Shown in pieces: positions 42,418 through 56,018 of a DNA stretch of 64,000 nt. A program made the position numbers and the translations under genes. Source of the stretch: Gymnothorax reevesii (Eukaryota; Chordata; Actinopteri; Anguilliformes; Muraenidae); assembly GCA_029721435.1 (NCBI GenBank), contig CM056577.1, positions 115,690,219 through 115,754,218 on the forward strand, in the 5' to 3' direction. The notes below the pieces were generated by a model. The model was not told the DNA's origin. It was given only the letters and a program-made list of their open reading frames with translations, and did not search any database. Each line of letters starts with the position of its first letter. The stretch's first letter is position 1.

Positions 42418-45318
42418 TCAGATACTAAATGACTCAATGGTATCTAGCTTTAGGTCGAGCCTGCTCTTGAAAACTCCCAAGGTCTCTGCCTCAACAATAT
42501 CGTCAGGTAAGCTATTCCACATTGAAATTCCTCTTTGGGTGAATAAATATTTCCGAATATCAGTGCAAAATTTACCTTTGGTCAACTTCCATTTGTGACC
42601 CCGAGTTCTACTCTCAACACTTGGTCGAAGGAATCCTACATGATTCTCTTTGTTAATCCCTTTAACATATTTAAAGACCTCAATCAAATCACCCCTGAGT
42701 CTCTTTTTCCTAAGACTAAAAAGATTAAGGATCTTCATCCTCTTCTCGTAGCTTTCACCTTTTATACCTGGAATAAGCTTGGTGGCTCTTCTCTGAACTT
42801 TCTCCAGAGCCTCTATATCTCTCTTAAAGTATGGTCCCCAGAACTGTACACAATACTCCAGGTGTGGTCTAACGAACATGTTGTACAAAAGAAGCATCAC
42901 CTCCTTAGATTTGTATTCAATACTTTTGGCAATGTATCCTAGCATCCGATTAGCTTTTTTAACTGCTATGGCACAATGGCTAGAACCTGTGAGGGTTTGG
43001 TTAACAATCACTCCCAGATCTTTCTCTTGTGCAGCACATTCGAGTTTTAAACCTCCCATGAAGTAATCCCGTCTAATGTTTTATTACCTACATGTACAAC
43101 TTTACATTTTGCTAGATTAAATTTAATTTGCCACATTTCTGCCTAATTCTGGATTCTGTCCAAATCGTCCTGAATCACTTTAGTGGACCCTAGACTATTT
43201 GCCAAACCCCCAAATTTAGTATCATCTGCAAATTTAACCAGTCTGCTCTCAATATTCCTATCAAGGTCATTAATGTAAATGAGGAACAGCAGGGGTCCCA
43301 ACACCGATCCCTTGGGGACGCCACTCCCCACCATACCCAGCTCAGATGAGATATCACTGACCACTACTCTTTGTGTTCTGTCCTGTAACCAGTTTTGAAT
43401 CCACTTCAGAATACCTCCTGTGACTCCAATGGAGTTCATTTTAAAGATTAGTCTCTTATGCGGTACTGTATCGGATGCTTTCTGAAAATCCAAGAATATT
43501 ATGATGTCATAAGCCCTGCTCTAGTCGTAAGTCCCAGTGGCCTCTTCAAAAAATTCCAGAAGGTTTGTTAGGCATGACCTTCCCTTCCGAAAACCACGTT
43601 GGCTACCCCTCAAGATACTGTTACGTTCAAGAAATAAGACCAGCTCATCTTTTATGATAGATTCCGATATTTTGCACGAAATGCAAGTTAAACTCACTGG
43701 CCTATAGTTTCCTGGCTCAGTACGGTCCCCTTTCTTATATATTGGTATTATATTGCCCTGTTTCCAATCATTTGGTATTTCTCCAGTTTCTAAAGACCGT
43801 CTGAAGATGGCAGATAGCGGCTTAAAGATGAACTCACCAGCTTCCCTGAGCACTCTAGGATATAAGCCATTAGGACCCACCGCCTTATCTGCTTTTAGTT
43901 TAGGCAACTTGTCTAATACTTCGTTATCCCGAACCTCAATTTCCGCTAAATAATCTTGAGCATTTGTCATGCCCTCTGGCCAAATAAAGACCCCCTCTGA
44001 GGTAAAATTCTCAACAAAGTAACTGTTTAAGGCATCCGCAATATGCTTGTTATCATATAGCAGCGATCCATTTTTATTCTTAATGCACTTAACCTGCTCT
44101 TTAACTTTCCTTTTTCTGCTACATTACTGAAAGAAGTGCTTAGGGCTAGTTTTTGTCCTCTCTGCAATTTGTCTTTCATACAGTCTTCTAGCATTCCTAG
44201 CATTCTAGCATTTTTTGACCACAGCCCGCATTTTACAGTATTCAGCCCTAGTATTCTCATTGTTATCCTTTATATACATCATATAAAGATTCCTCTTTTC
44301 CCTCAAAATCCTACGAATACTTTTGGTAAACCACTGAGGATTCTGCTTTTTCAGCTTACTTTTGGACACCTTCGGAATTGATCTGCATTGTGATTCAAGT
44401 AAAACCCCCTTAAATCTTTCCCACATCTCATTTACGGGCTTACAGTCCAGTAGTGTCTCCCATTTTATTTCAGCTAGATATGAGCGCATCCTGTCAAAGT
44501 TTGCTCGCCTAAAATTGAAAATTTTTGTTTTAGAATACACCTTTTTAACTTCCCATGAAACATCAAAATTAACGGCAGAGTGATCACTTGTCCCAAGTGG
44601 CTCCAGTACCTCAACATTGCTAATTCTATCGGGGTCATTACAGAGCACCAAGTCTAAAATTACCTTCTCTCTGGTAGGTTTATTAACATACTGCACCAAG
44701 AAATTATCATTTATAACATCTAGAAATTCTTCCTCCCCCCTACCCTGTCCTTTCACCATTTCCCAATTGATACCAGGATAATTTAAGTCTCCCATGATAA
44801 TAGTCTTACCACCACTACAAGCTGGCGTAATCATCCTAAAAAGCATTTCATTGATTGTACTGTCCAAAGCTGGTGGTCGATAGCATACTCCTATGTTTAA
44901 ACCTGTCTTGTGTTTGCCAATGAGCCTGACCCAGATATCTTCACAGGACAAGGAATGTTCAATTTCGGGAATTTCCTGTACATTAATGTTTTCGTTCACA
45001 TAGAGTGCTACGCCCCCTCCTCGCCTATTATATCTATCCATCCTCTTCACATAGCCATGTCTCTGTAATCCCAACTATGTCATAGCCCTCACTGATCACT
45101 ACAGCCTCAAGTTCTGGAAATTTATTTTTTATCCTTCTTGCATTTAAATAAAAGCATTTCAGGTTATTACTAATGCTCTTCCCCCTTGATTTCCCATGTG
45201 GCCGCCGCCTCGAGCCCCCCACTATGCTTTGTTGCTTTAAAAGTAAAACATCGATAGTGCATGTTACGCCGTCAGCTTCCATCGGGGCAGACTGCATTTC
45301 CCTATGTGTAACACTCAC
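42418..45318 (-). pseudogene. CR1 ORF2 (endonuclease and reverse transcriptase), frameshifted
   Basis: Order on the minus strand: AP-type endonuclease (45318-44205; LNARRIKNKFPELE, IVGITETWL, IIMGDLNYPGINW, GTSDHSAV), linker, and reverse transcriptase (43970-42418; NDWKQGNIIPIYKKGD, NYRPVSLTC, GVPKGSVLGPLLFLIYINDL, FADDTKFGG, RPHLEYCVQFWGP). The frame breaks at about 45050, 44230, 44000, 43500 and 43100. The catalytic FADD box is present, but the protein cannot be made as a unit. Confidence 0.9.
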
Positions 45319-45341
45319 TAACCTCCCTGCCCCCCAAGTAC

Positions 45342-46220
45342 CTAGTTTAAATAATCCTGTGCTACCCTCAACATATGCTGGCCCAGTGCAAAGGTACCCC
45401 TTCGGTTCAGGTGCAGCCCGTCAGGCTTGAACAGGTCACCCCTGTCCCAGAAAAAGTTCCAGTGCCCCATAAACTTATACCCCTCTTTCCTACACCAGGT
45501 TAGTAGCCACGTGTTAAACCTCCAGATAAAATTCTGCTTACCTCTGCTTGCACGTGGTACCGGTAGAATCCCGGAGAACACTACCGTGGAGGATCTGCTC
45601 CTAAGCTTCTCAGCTAATTCCACAAATTTGCCTTGCAGAACCTCAAACCTACCCTTACCTATGTCATTTGTCCCAATATGGACCATGACAACTGGATCCC
45701 TCCCCGCTCTGGCCAGGAGCTTGTCCGCATGCTCCAGGAGGTCTCCTACCTGGGCACCAGGCAGGCAAAACACCATACGAGACTCCTTGTCGCGCGAACA
45801 GACTAAGCTACCTATTCCTCTAAGTATTGAGTCCCCTACTATCAATAACTCTCTTTTCTGAGGGGTAGAGGCCAACAGGGTGCCCTGCTGCTCATCAGTC
45901 CCCTCACTCTCAGGGTCAGGGGCCAATTCGAGTTCCTGCAAGGGCCGGAATCGGTTGGACACCTCAACCACTGGAGGAGCTGTCGCTGTACGCTGAGCAC
46001 GCCCTTTCCTGCGCTGCCGACCTACAGTCACCCAACTTTCTCTCCTTGTCTGTTCTGGGATCCCAGTAGCACCCTGCTTTGGCGTACCCACCATTTCTCT
46101 AAACAACATACTACTTAGTTCCTCTAGAAACTCTACTGATTGCGAACTATGTCGCGCCGCCAACTGGCCCTGAAGATCAAGGATCTTGCTCTCCAGATGC
46201 TCAATTACCTGGCACCGGCT
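45342..46220 (-). pseudogene. CR1 ORF1 with SGNH esterase domain
   Basis: An open frame of more than 273 codons. A short coiled N-terminal part and a basic linker (GRQRRKGRAQR) precede an SGNH/GDSL-type esterase domain: LLIVGDSILRGIG with the nucleophile Ser, MVHIGTNDIGKG, and a C-terminal KPDGLHLNRRG holding the Asp-x-x-His pair. An esterase in ORF1 is a known CR1 trait. It lacks an identifiable start because the element is truncated. Confidence 0.85.
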
Positions 46221-46235
46221 GGCACCGGTGTCATG

Positions 46236-49200
46236 GTCATGGATTTCTTTTAAATTTCACTAGAATGTTGTATATGGGGCCAAATAAAGAAGTACAAAGT
46301 TTTAGCTCAACACCCCCAGCGGTTTTCATTTTCTGGGGGGTCAAAAATAGTAGGCGTGGCACCCTTAGATGTGGCAAAATGAATTATAGCCAAATTCATG
46401 GGTCCATTACCCAGAAATTAATACTGATATGGACTTCATTTTTTTCAGGAATTATTAATCTTTTATAAAGATTTTGCGGTGGCAAACCTCTTTAAGTCCT
46501 GCTTATACCACCATTACCGCCATTAGACCATTGCTTCTACTGCCTAAATTTGGATATTGGGAGAGACAAAATGTTGTCTGAATGCCCTGACATAGAGTTC
46601 ATGTTTGGAGTGTCAAAAATGTGAGAACTGGTGCGAGTTAGCCAAATCACGACTCCTGCTTCCCTCATGAAATTTGTACCAACGGATAATATTGGAGTCG
46701 CTTGGTGGCTCATAGAACCAGAGGTTCAATTCCATTTGCTTCTGTAGTTACATGATTGTGATCAGTACAAATTTTCCTAAATTTTGATGTATAAATTATG
46801 CATGTACATGTGTACATATGTATGAATGTAAAATCATGAAGCACAGAGTCGGTCAAATATGCCTTTGTTCCAAAAGTTATTGGGCTTTCTGCATGTAAGA
46901 TGTATCGAGCTGGCGTGTTATGTAAGAGACTGGCTCGGCTCTTGTTAAATAACTAAATTGAGTGTCTGGAGCTGTTTAATTCCAAAACACAGAGACTGAG
47001 CTGGGGTCCCACACCAGTAAGACCTGTGCAATTAAAAATTAGAACATGGCTGGCCCATTGATTTCCTGTAAGTGGACCGACAAAAAAAAAGATCGCTGTT
47101 GCCGGGAAGAACTTAATTACATTCGGAGGGACCCGCCCGAGTGTGAAATCGGACATGACCGATTGACTGCTCGGCAGAGGAAATTCATTGATCTAAAAGA
47201 ATAATGTGGTTGTGGAAAATTCAGGGGCTTCATGTGTGCACATGTGTGCATGTGCATGCAAACTACAAAAGCAAACTCTCCTAAACATATGCCGGGCCCC
47301 CAAACTCAGATGTTCAAAAGTCAGCCAGAAACCACTGACTTGATTTAATTAATTCCTGGCTTGATCGCAAATGAGAGCAGCCTGTACCGACTGGAAAAGA
47401 AGCAGTGCACATACATACCCAGCGACTATTCAGGACAGTCTACCCTCATCCTCGCCATGATTTTCTAAATCAAAGGTTCACACAACAGACGGTTTTTGCT
47501 TTTGGTCCAAAACCATTTGGGAATTAGAGATTTGGGATAGCAACATATCTTACAGCTCATGTAACGGCCAGTGAATGAGTTGTGGTTCAGATTAAAATCA
47601 TATAAAAGTGACTAAATGTGAGCTAAAAGCAATTGAATAGCCACAGGGGCTCACATCCTGTGTACCAGCTATGATAGTGTTTGAAGATTTTTTTTTTTGC
47701 CAGATATTGCACTGTTAGAACAATGAACTCCTGATTTGGACGGAGCAATGTCATTGGTGAATGGTTCAGATGTGGTTTGGAAATACGGTGGCTCGCCCCT
47801 GAATTTGACACCCTCTTCCATGCCGGGACCGAGAAAGGGACTGCCTGCATTCGGCGTATCAGAAGTAATCTTCGTGGCCACAAAACTCCAGACGGGAACC
47901 AACGATTTGGAATATTCTGGCAGCCTGGTTTTGCCTCCATGACCCGCAGGGGTTTGCAATGCACCAAGCTTTCAGTTCATACTGCAGCACTGTAAATGAC
48001 GACGATTTGCTCATTGATTTCTGCTGGTTGTTTATAAGCTCCCATGCAACGTGACAGACCTCTTTATTTTGATTGAAACCTCAAATCACATTCCCCGGGA
48101 ACCATCCTTCTGTGAAGATTTATTTTTGTCCAGTTTTCTATGGAAAAATTTTAGGATGAAGTGCCTTGGATTAAATTACCTCAAGAGGTGTCCCGACACC
48201 AAATGTCTGTATATATACATTTTATTTTTCAAATGAAAGGTAAGTCATTTGGTCACGTTTGATTGTTTAATTCCTTGCATGCTGAGTATTTTGTGTCACA
48301 TTTTGAAATTGAAAGTATATATTACAAATGTGAGGATAAATTGAAATAATTGTCAAATTTTCAAGAGTGTATTCATTAGAAATAAATACATCTTGCAGTG
48401 TTTGAAGAAAGTTATGTACGTTTTTGCTTGTCTTTTTTAATGAATTAATGGCCTCCACATGTTGCATTTTCAGTAACTGATGCATGATATTTGCTAATAA
48501 TCTCTGATATGTGCTTTAAAATTAATTGCAATTTATTAACACTGGAGGGATTATATCCCCCGGCTGGCTTGGGAATGGCTTGGGATCCCCCAGGAAGAGT
48601 TGGAGGCTGTGACTGGGGTCTGGAGAGGGAGATGCCTGCGCTCCTTTGCTCAGCCTGTAACCCCCATGACCCAGCCCCAGATAAGTGTTGGCAATGGACG
48701 ATGGAAGGGATTAAATTAAGAATTTATATCTATAGTTGAGTTGGAGCTAGTGATCATTCAAATGCACTCTGATCATAGAAGGACGTGAAACTGGTGGCTG
48801 TATTCTCAAGGAAGTTAGTTGACTTTGTCGTTGATTTTGCTATGCAAATTTGCTGCTCAACCCATCTGTTCTTTTTCCATTTATATAATCACTTAATGGT
48901 ATGTACACAGGTGCAAATTGTTGCAGTTGTTTCCATTGTCGCAAAATAAAGGCCAGATATCCTGAAAGGAGAATGACAGCCATTTTGTTCAAATTGCTAA
49001 CGTGGGTCCAGACATCCTTTCAGAGGTGCATTTAGGTTAGGGTTTCCTATGAGGATAATGAATAGAGCGCCATCTCTTTCGGACAGCCTAGATGGGGGTT
49101 GGAATGAAAAAGGTCGCAATTCCTATCTTTGTGAAAAGAAAATGTTAATTTCCAGGAAAAAAAAGCAAATGTCTGAAATACGACACTTTCAGATTTCAAC

Positions 49201-50520
49201 TGAATCAATTTCAGCTTCAAATTTTCACAAGAAAGGGCTTTTCCTGTGATACATGTTAATTGGACCGTATGTCCTCAGATCCTCACCCACCCCACAAGTA
49301 TGGCCATCAACTTTTCAGGGTGGTGTCTCGTTGGATGAAGTAGTTCTCTAATCACTTACTCCTGGTCACTATTCTATAATGAAGAACTATGCTAATGAGT
49401 GATGACAAATTGTTGCTTATGCATGTCTGGCTGGCAAGCGTTGTTGTCTCAGTGTTTCAGACTTGAGTGGATTATCTTACAGGGCAAACTATCTGGCTGG
49501 GAGTTATTCCTCTCCATCTTACATAATATAAACTGTCCGTGTTTCTTTGTTCAATGCGGGATGTTGACCTCTCCATTAGCACGTCCATTTTCCACTGCCA
49601 CAGAACTTGTAATATAGAGCTTCATGTGTCGCATCATTACAATTGGATCCACATTCAAGCTATTACCACCCTAAAGCTAACTGTAAATGAAATGGCCAGT
49701 TTCAAAACGTCCGCTCAGTGGTGAAAGAAGGAAAAAAATGCTTATTATCTTCAATATGTATCAGTCAATATAAAACAAAGTTTCTATTTTCGCACATATA
49801 AAACAAGAGATATTCCAACTTAGATGGTGAGTCTCTGTGTAATGGGGCATAAAGACACACAGACAGAACTACATTTCCCAGAAAATATAAAAATAAAGGG
49901 ATATGGGTGTGCGCCAGCCATGATGCCTTAGGAACACCGTCCCACTGAATCAGTTTGTATCACTGATGCAGTAACCACCAACATGCTGACCATTCCCTGT
50001 GGAACAGTGACAGGCACAGATCCTCTCTGGAGCTGTATTATCTGCAGTACAATGTTGCGCTAAAGAGCAATGCAAGCCGCTGGATTTGAGATTAGCAAAG
50101 TATATTTGATACATAATTTCTGTGTGGTTGCACAGTTGCAATCCATGAGGGCAAATTATCAACTGTAGTCCGACTGCAAAATAAGGAAAACTCCGTCTGT
50201 CCATCACCCTGACCATCCGTCCATGTCTAAATCAATTTTTCTCCACAATCGGTTGGCCAATCAATCTCAAACTGGGCATAGGCATAGAGTATTGGCATAA
50301 CAAGGGACTGATGGAGCTGATTTTTTTTCATTTTCCCAAACTTAAGCTGTACATGAATAAATTTTATGTAATAAAGGGAAAATTTGACAAGTCTGTGAGG
50401 ATTTGTGACTCATGCCCATAACTCTTAAAGTCTGCCCTTTGCTGTGGCCCATGCCTGTCTGAAGGTAGACTTGTTTTACGAGATTTGGGATAAATTATTC
50501 TCCAATGGTTATATTGTTTG
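46236..50520. other. 4.3 kb upstream of gja9, mostly unique, no gene
   Basis: No convincing coding exon. Unlike most of the window this interval shows few recognisable transposons, so it may hold connexin regulatory sequence. Examples are the segment around 46950-47450 and an octamer ATGCAAAT at 48841. The segment 49331-49477 resembles 41384-41562. A 5' untranslated exon of the connexin may lie here but cannot be located from sequence. Confidence 0.4.
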
Positions 50521-50524
50521 GAGC

Positions 50525-50870
50525 TATCCATCCATCCTTCCATCCATTATCTGTACCGCTTCTTCCTTACTTGAGTCATAGGAGAGCTGGCACCTATTCC
50601 AGCTGAATACCGGCAAAAAGTAGGGCCGCACCCGGGAGAGCTCGCCAATCGCTGGGCGCAAACGTTCACACCCTCCCTCAGACCTGCGAGCAATTTAGAG
50701 TGTCCAGTTAGCGTGGTCTGCATGTTTTTCGACTGTGGGAGGAAACCCACATGAACACGAGGAGAACATGGCAAAACTCCATTCAAAAAGATCCAAGGCC
50801 AGATTCGAACCCACATCCTGCTTGCTGTGAGGTGGGAGTGCTACCCATTCACTGTGCCACCCCTCTATTT
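50525..50870 (-). repeat. Common fish interspersed repeat (copy 3)
   Basis: Signature 'ccatccattatctgtaccgc', 'gactgtgggaggaaaccca', 'gagaacatggcaaaactcc' and 'gctgtgaggtgggagtgcta'. Same family as 22600-22945. It lies 280 bp before the connexin coding exon. Confidence 0.75.
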
Positions 50871-51148
50871 GGAACTATACGTCATGAAAATTGAACTGAC
50901 AGTTTATTTCATTGAAACTACTGGAATGCGGTATAAGAAGCTGCAAAGACTTCCATTTGAGCACAGTAAAGTTTAACTTCTAGTTCTTGTAGCGTACACC
51001 ACCGGAGGTCTGTATCAATGTTTCCTCATTATTCAGAGGAATTCACAAGATTCTTACTAGTCCTTTCTCCATTATGATTCCTGCGGTATTCAACTTTGAG
51101 TCTCCTCAGTTCTTTCCAGTAGTCTTCTTCCCTGATTTTTCCCTGCAG

Positions 51149-52640
51149 GGCCCGTGTGACGATGGGGGACTGGAACTTCCTGGGCGGGATCTTGGAGGAA
51201 GTGCACATCCACTCCACCATGGTGGGGAAGATCTGGCTCACCATTCTCTTCGTCTTCCGCATGCTGGTCCTGGGCGTGGCAGCGGAGGACGTGTGGAACG
51301 ACGAGCAGTCGCACTTCATCTGCAACACAGAGCAGCCGGGCTGCCGAAACGTCTGCTACGACCGCGCCTTCCCCGTCTCGCTCATCCGCTACTGGGTGCT
51401 GCAGGTCATTTTCGTGTCCTCGCCCTCGCTTGTCTACATGGGGCACGCGCTCTACCAGCTGCGCGCGCTGGAGAAGGAGAGACAGAAGAAGAAGCTTCAG
51501 CTCCGGCGGGAGCTGGAGGCCCTGGAGGCCGAGCTGGTGGAGGCGCGGCGAAGGCTGGAGCGCGAGCTCCGCCAGCTGGAGCAGAGACGGCTCAACAAGG
51601 CGCCGCTGCGGGGATCGCTCATGCGGACGTACGTGGCGCACATCCTCACGCGCTCCGCCGTGGAGGTGGGCTTCATGCTGGGCCAGTACCTGCTGTATGG
51701 CTTCCGGCTGGAGCCGCTCTACAAGTGCGAACGCGAGCCCTGCCCCAACGCCGTCGACTGCTTCGTCTCGCGGCCGACGGAGAAGAGCATTTTCATGGTG
51801 TTCATGCAGTGCATTGCCGCTGTCTCGCTCTTCCTCAACATCCTGGAGATCTTGCACCTGGGGTATAAGAAGCTAAAGAGGGGCCTCCTGGACTATTACC
51901 CGCACTTGCGGGATGATCTGGATGACTACTGCGTGAACAGGTCCAAGAAGAACTCTGTGGTGCACCAGGGGTGCCCCAGCCGTAAGGCCACCATACCCAC
52001 TGCACCCAGCGGCTACACCCTCCTGCTGGAGAGACAGGGCAACGGCCCCACCTACCCCAACCTGGAAGCCTCCTCCACTTTTATCCCCATCCCAGAGGAC
52101 TGCAAGCAAGGGCTGGAGGTCCACAAGGAGGCAGTACCAAGCCCCGCTGAGCCCACCGATACCTCCAATAACAACACCAGCAGCGACACGCGGTCCCCAC
52201 CTGTCGACGGGCAAGGTGACTCGGAGGAGCTGACGAGCAGTGAGCCGCCGGAACCCAGGGTGCTGACGAGCTCCGGCCCTCCAGCTGATTCTTCCTCCTG
52301 CCCTACCCTCCCGCTCACCATGGGCAGACGGCCCCGGAGGGTCAGCGCCCCCTGGAACTGCTCCACAGTGGAGGAGAGCAACAGCTCTGATGGAGAGGGC
52401 TTTCATGTGGGCACTCTAAAGACTCGCTGCAGCTTCGCCGCAGGCCGCCCCCGGGCCATCTCTAAGCCCGACCTCAAGCGGCTGAGCCGGCCCCAGAGCC
52501 CGGAATCGGTTGGAGGCCTGAGCTCCGAGTCTCGACCCAGTCACGATGGCGAGAGCCCGCAGCCCTTCCCGCCCAACCGCCGAATGTCATTGGCAAGTAG
52601 CGGCAGCAGCAGGCGAGCCCCCAGTGACCTGCAGATATGA
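51149..52640 (+). CDS. gja9: Connexin, GJA9 (Cx59)-like; coding exon, CDS 51162-52640
   Basis: A pyrimidine tract and gcag acceptor end at 51148, fitting the connexin layout of a 5' UTR exon plus one coding exon. From ATG 51162 it encodes 492 residues. TM1 is about 24-42 and TM2 76-96. The cytoplasmic loop has a charged coiled-coil-like stretch (101-145). TM3 is about 158-180 and TM4 209-231. Extracellular loop 1 has Cys54, 61 and 65 (C-x6-C-x3-C); loop 2 has Cys189, 194 and 200 (C-x4-C-x5-C). The long Ser/Pro-rich tail ends RRAPSDLQI, like GJA9 rather than GJA10, and can serve as a C-terminal PDZ ligand. Connexins form gap-junction hemichannels in the plasma membrane. GC content is far above the surroundings. 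Confidence 0.94.
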
Positions 52641-53930
52641 GCGTTAGTGCAGCACCTCATCTTGTCATCCACAGCTCACGGCGGTGGGGGGCTGCACCAG
52701 CACTGGGCCTGGGAGGGGGTGCACAACCTGAGTCCTGATGGTTTTAGCATTTAACCACTGCTTGTTCTCAGCCTTTGCTCATCTCAATCTTTGATCAGAA
52801 ATGTTTTGATTAGGTCCCACTATGCAGCAGTTGATTGCAGATATACTTTTGTTAAAAACCATCAACTTCATTCTATCTTGACAGTGAAATTTTTATTGAA
52901 GCATGCATCTAATCTGACAAAGATGCAGATTAATTCGTTAAAAGAATCATACGCATGGACCGTAAAGCCGCGGAGTTGTACAGCCCCGGCCTGAGAGTTG
53001 GGATGTTCCCCACTTGCTTGGGGTGCCAAACCCTCCCGTGTCTCAAACTTTAAGGACATCTAGAGATTTGGTGTGCCTCTGAAATGTGGTATCTTCTCAT
53101 AATATCGTGGTTTCGGGATTTGTAGCACTGCACAGCAGTGTGTATGATTTCTATCCTTTTCACACGTTTCTCTCACTCTCACTTCAAATTGTCAAACGAG
53201 CTGATTGGAGCTCAGTAATTGCTGTGTGCATCTCGTTGAAACAAAATGGTTGTACAAGCATTAAGATTGTCAGTCCAATTGACTATGACAAAGAAAAAGA
53301 TGATATAATGAAATCATTAACTGTCAATTTCAAAATTCTAACTGAAACTAAGTAATTACTTTTAGCACAAAATTCCAAACAACAAATACTAGCAGTGCAT
53401 TTTCACACATAACCATTTAGGATCAATTTATATTAAGGCATACATTTTTAGTCATGCCAAGCCCTGGCTCTCCTCCCTGTACACATCACTGAAGCAGCAT
53501 AACTCAAAACGGAAGAAAGCAAATAAACATCATGAGCCCAGGCCCCAGACACCTGTTACACATTCTTACATAAGGAGCACAACAATATTACTTTTTATCT
53601 ATCTTCAAGGCATGGTGGCAAGATGCAACATAAATACATTCAACTTGTTCTACTCTCTTTCAGGCAACTGTGCTGCAGATGTCCTCCATCCTGAAAAAGC
53701 ACTGAAGTAACAGAACTGAACTGAACTGAGTTTTATATGCTGAAAATGAGGGGGGTTTATACACTGAATACTTTTATACTGTACATTGTTCGCAGTATAA
53801 ATTTTTGTGGGTCGGGTGATAACAGGAACTTTTCGTAAAACAGGGAGGTACCAACAGTTCTTGATAATAAATATTTGTTTTCTTAATGTGTTTTGTTTTT
53901 TAAAAATGCATAAATAAAGCTAGCACAACA
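52641..53930 (+). other. gja9: gja9 3' UTR (probable)
   Basis: No coding signal follows the TGA. Candidate poly(A) signals AATAAA lie near 53865 and at 53913-53918. Either would give a 3' UTR of about 1.25 kb. Confidence 0.45.
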
Positions 53931-56010
53931 TTCTTTTGATCTGTACATTTTACTCAGTAGTGCCTGTTTTTTTCTCAGATAATCAGAGGGCAACTCTGTG
54001 ATTGACTGACAGAATAGATTGAATCTCAACGATTAGCATTATGTAATCTGTCACATGGGCAAACAGTACACTGAATCAGGAGGCGAATGCAGGGGGAGTT
54101 GCATCAATAGAGATCCCCTACTGATGCGCATGCATGTGCATGTATCTCCATAATGCTAAAAATACATTTGCAAAGTGGTGAGCTTTGCCTGAACATCAAT
54201 ATAACCAAAACAAACATCCTAGCTGCTGATGCAATCAGATTTTTGTTTTGAAAAAGCGCCAGACCATACTGCACTTCTAAATATAGAAAGTAAGCTCCAA
54301 ACTCAGCGCGACCATTTGAGGGGTAATACCACAAATTTAATGCTCAGAACTGCTTTTAATCAGTATCCATTTTTGGTCATGTTATTGGAAGTAGTGCAAG
54401 AGCAACGTTCCAGAAGACATACTCTGAAATTTAAAAAAATTAAAAATCCAAAAAAATCTCTTCAAGGCTTGACTGGAAGTGTAACATAATTATTTCCATT
54501 GATGAGCTGGATTCAGATACACAATCTTTGTGAGGGGACAATCCAGATTGCCCCAGAATGTACAAATTTACTGGTATTTTTTGCTGAAATAAATGTACCC
54601 CCATTATTCTCAGTCCCTGCCTCTGTTAACATCCATCCTCAGAACTCAATGCCACAGAATTGCTCTGCCTGCTCGTGTAAATTCATTCTGCGAAAGCAGA
54701 GCCAAAATGTAAAGAGTCTCCGTCTATCTGTATGTAGGTCTGTCCTTCGATTTTTTTTGATAGCCATTCATCTGATCGACCTAACACATGGCAGGTGTTT
54801 AGTCGAGGACCCAAGTAAGAGCAGTTTTTAGGGGGAAGTTGTTTAGCTGCAAGGTTCGCAACAAAACTGCAAGCTGCAATACCAGAGGCCAAGAAATCGG
54901 ACCATTCTTAACTGCCACGTTTTGTTCAGGCACTGCACTAGTCAACAAAATACTTCAACCAATTATTCTGAAAGAGAAGATCACTGAGTCCTTTTTTCTC
55001 CAAAAAGTATGTATATTAGGATGAGTTTAAAAAAAAAAGAAGCCTTTTTGTGACATGTCAGGAGTGTAATGCATTTCTTGTTAAAATTGATGTTAAATTC
55101 AAAGATTGCATATATTTATATTGCATATACACGGCATGTTTGCAATCATATAAAACAAAAATAATGCCCAAAATCAAATGTTCATTTCTTGTGTGCAATG
55201 TCACAAAAAGGCTTTTGACCCTGGTCATTACTGCTGAAGCCTTGAAATCTTTGAGTAAAGTTTCACCTCTTCTCCTGGTGCGGGGCAAGAGAAATTGGTG
55301 CGTGGGCTAGCAGACCTGTATCATGAACTCACATTTTTCCTTGCCCTTTTCCATACAGTTTGGTCTTGCCTATACCTAACATCTGACAAAACTTGAAACC
55401 AGATCATCTCAGCATTGTTTCAGCAGCACCCTTCCAAAGAAATCAAATGGTTGAACAACCCATTTTGATTTTGCGCAAACATGAATGTCACAAGGGGATT
55501 TATTTGCATAGTACTGCCCAGTTTGATTTCAGCCATCTTTGTTGACTTCCTCTGTGATGAGCTGCCAATCAGTGTAGAGCCTCATCTTCACAGACTCACC
55601 AGTCGCACATAATAGTGAACAGCTCGTGAGGGGAGACGGCTTAAAAAAAAAAGAGTTTTCACAGGTTCTACGGAATTGACTTACCATTTTATTTAAAGGG
55701 TACAATATGATATTAAGGACAGGCACAATCTGAACATCCTAGTAATGAACATTACTGTGGTTCAATGAATTCATGGCTGACTGCCAGAGGTCGTACATCA
55801 GCTCAAGTGGAATCCACTTCAGATCTGAGCTTAATAGTCAGCCTGTGACTGATGATATGACCCAGCCCACGAGAACACCATCTCTGCTTCTAGCTCATTC
55901 CAGCGCATCCTGAATAATCAATGATTCTGGCAGTCCTCCAATTACTCACCGAACCACAATTAAGTTAATAACTCTCTATTTCATGGTGCTCCAGGCCACC
56001 ATGGGCAATG
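53931..56010. other. Intergenic, no gene
   Basis: AT-rich sequence with short frames on both strands, none recognised. No MYCBP-like coding exon was seen here or elsewhere between gja9 and rragc. Confidence 0.4.
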
Positions 56011-56018
56011 CTTCAGCA

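Larger units (their letters stand above)
42315..46235 (-). mobile_element. CR1-type LINE, nearly full length (3.9 kb), inactive
   Basis: On the minus strand: ORF1 from about 46220 to 45342, ORF2 from 45318 to 42418, then a 3' UTR and a (TGTTA)n tail at 42315-42346. ORF2 is spread over at least six frames, so frameshifts abound. The copy is very similar to 32445-33770, including the 3' UTR text 'gaatggcaagaacaggcctt', so the family was recently active. The 5' end near 46235 is probably truncated, because ORF1 is still open there (VIEHLESKILDLQGQL). Confidence 0.92.

Noticed and set aside
51090..51857. Long open frames opposite and out of frame with the connexin (minus 51857-51090; + 51074-51868 and 51430-51876)
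   Set aside because: They are shadows of the GC-rich connexin coding sequence, with Arg/Ala/His-rich composition. Only the frame from 51162 gives a conserved connexin.
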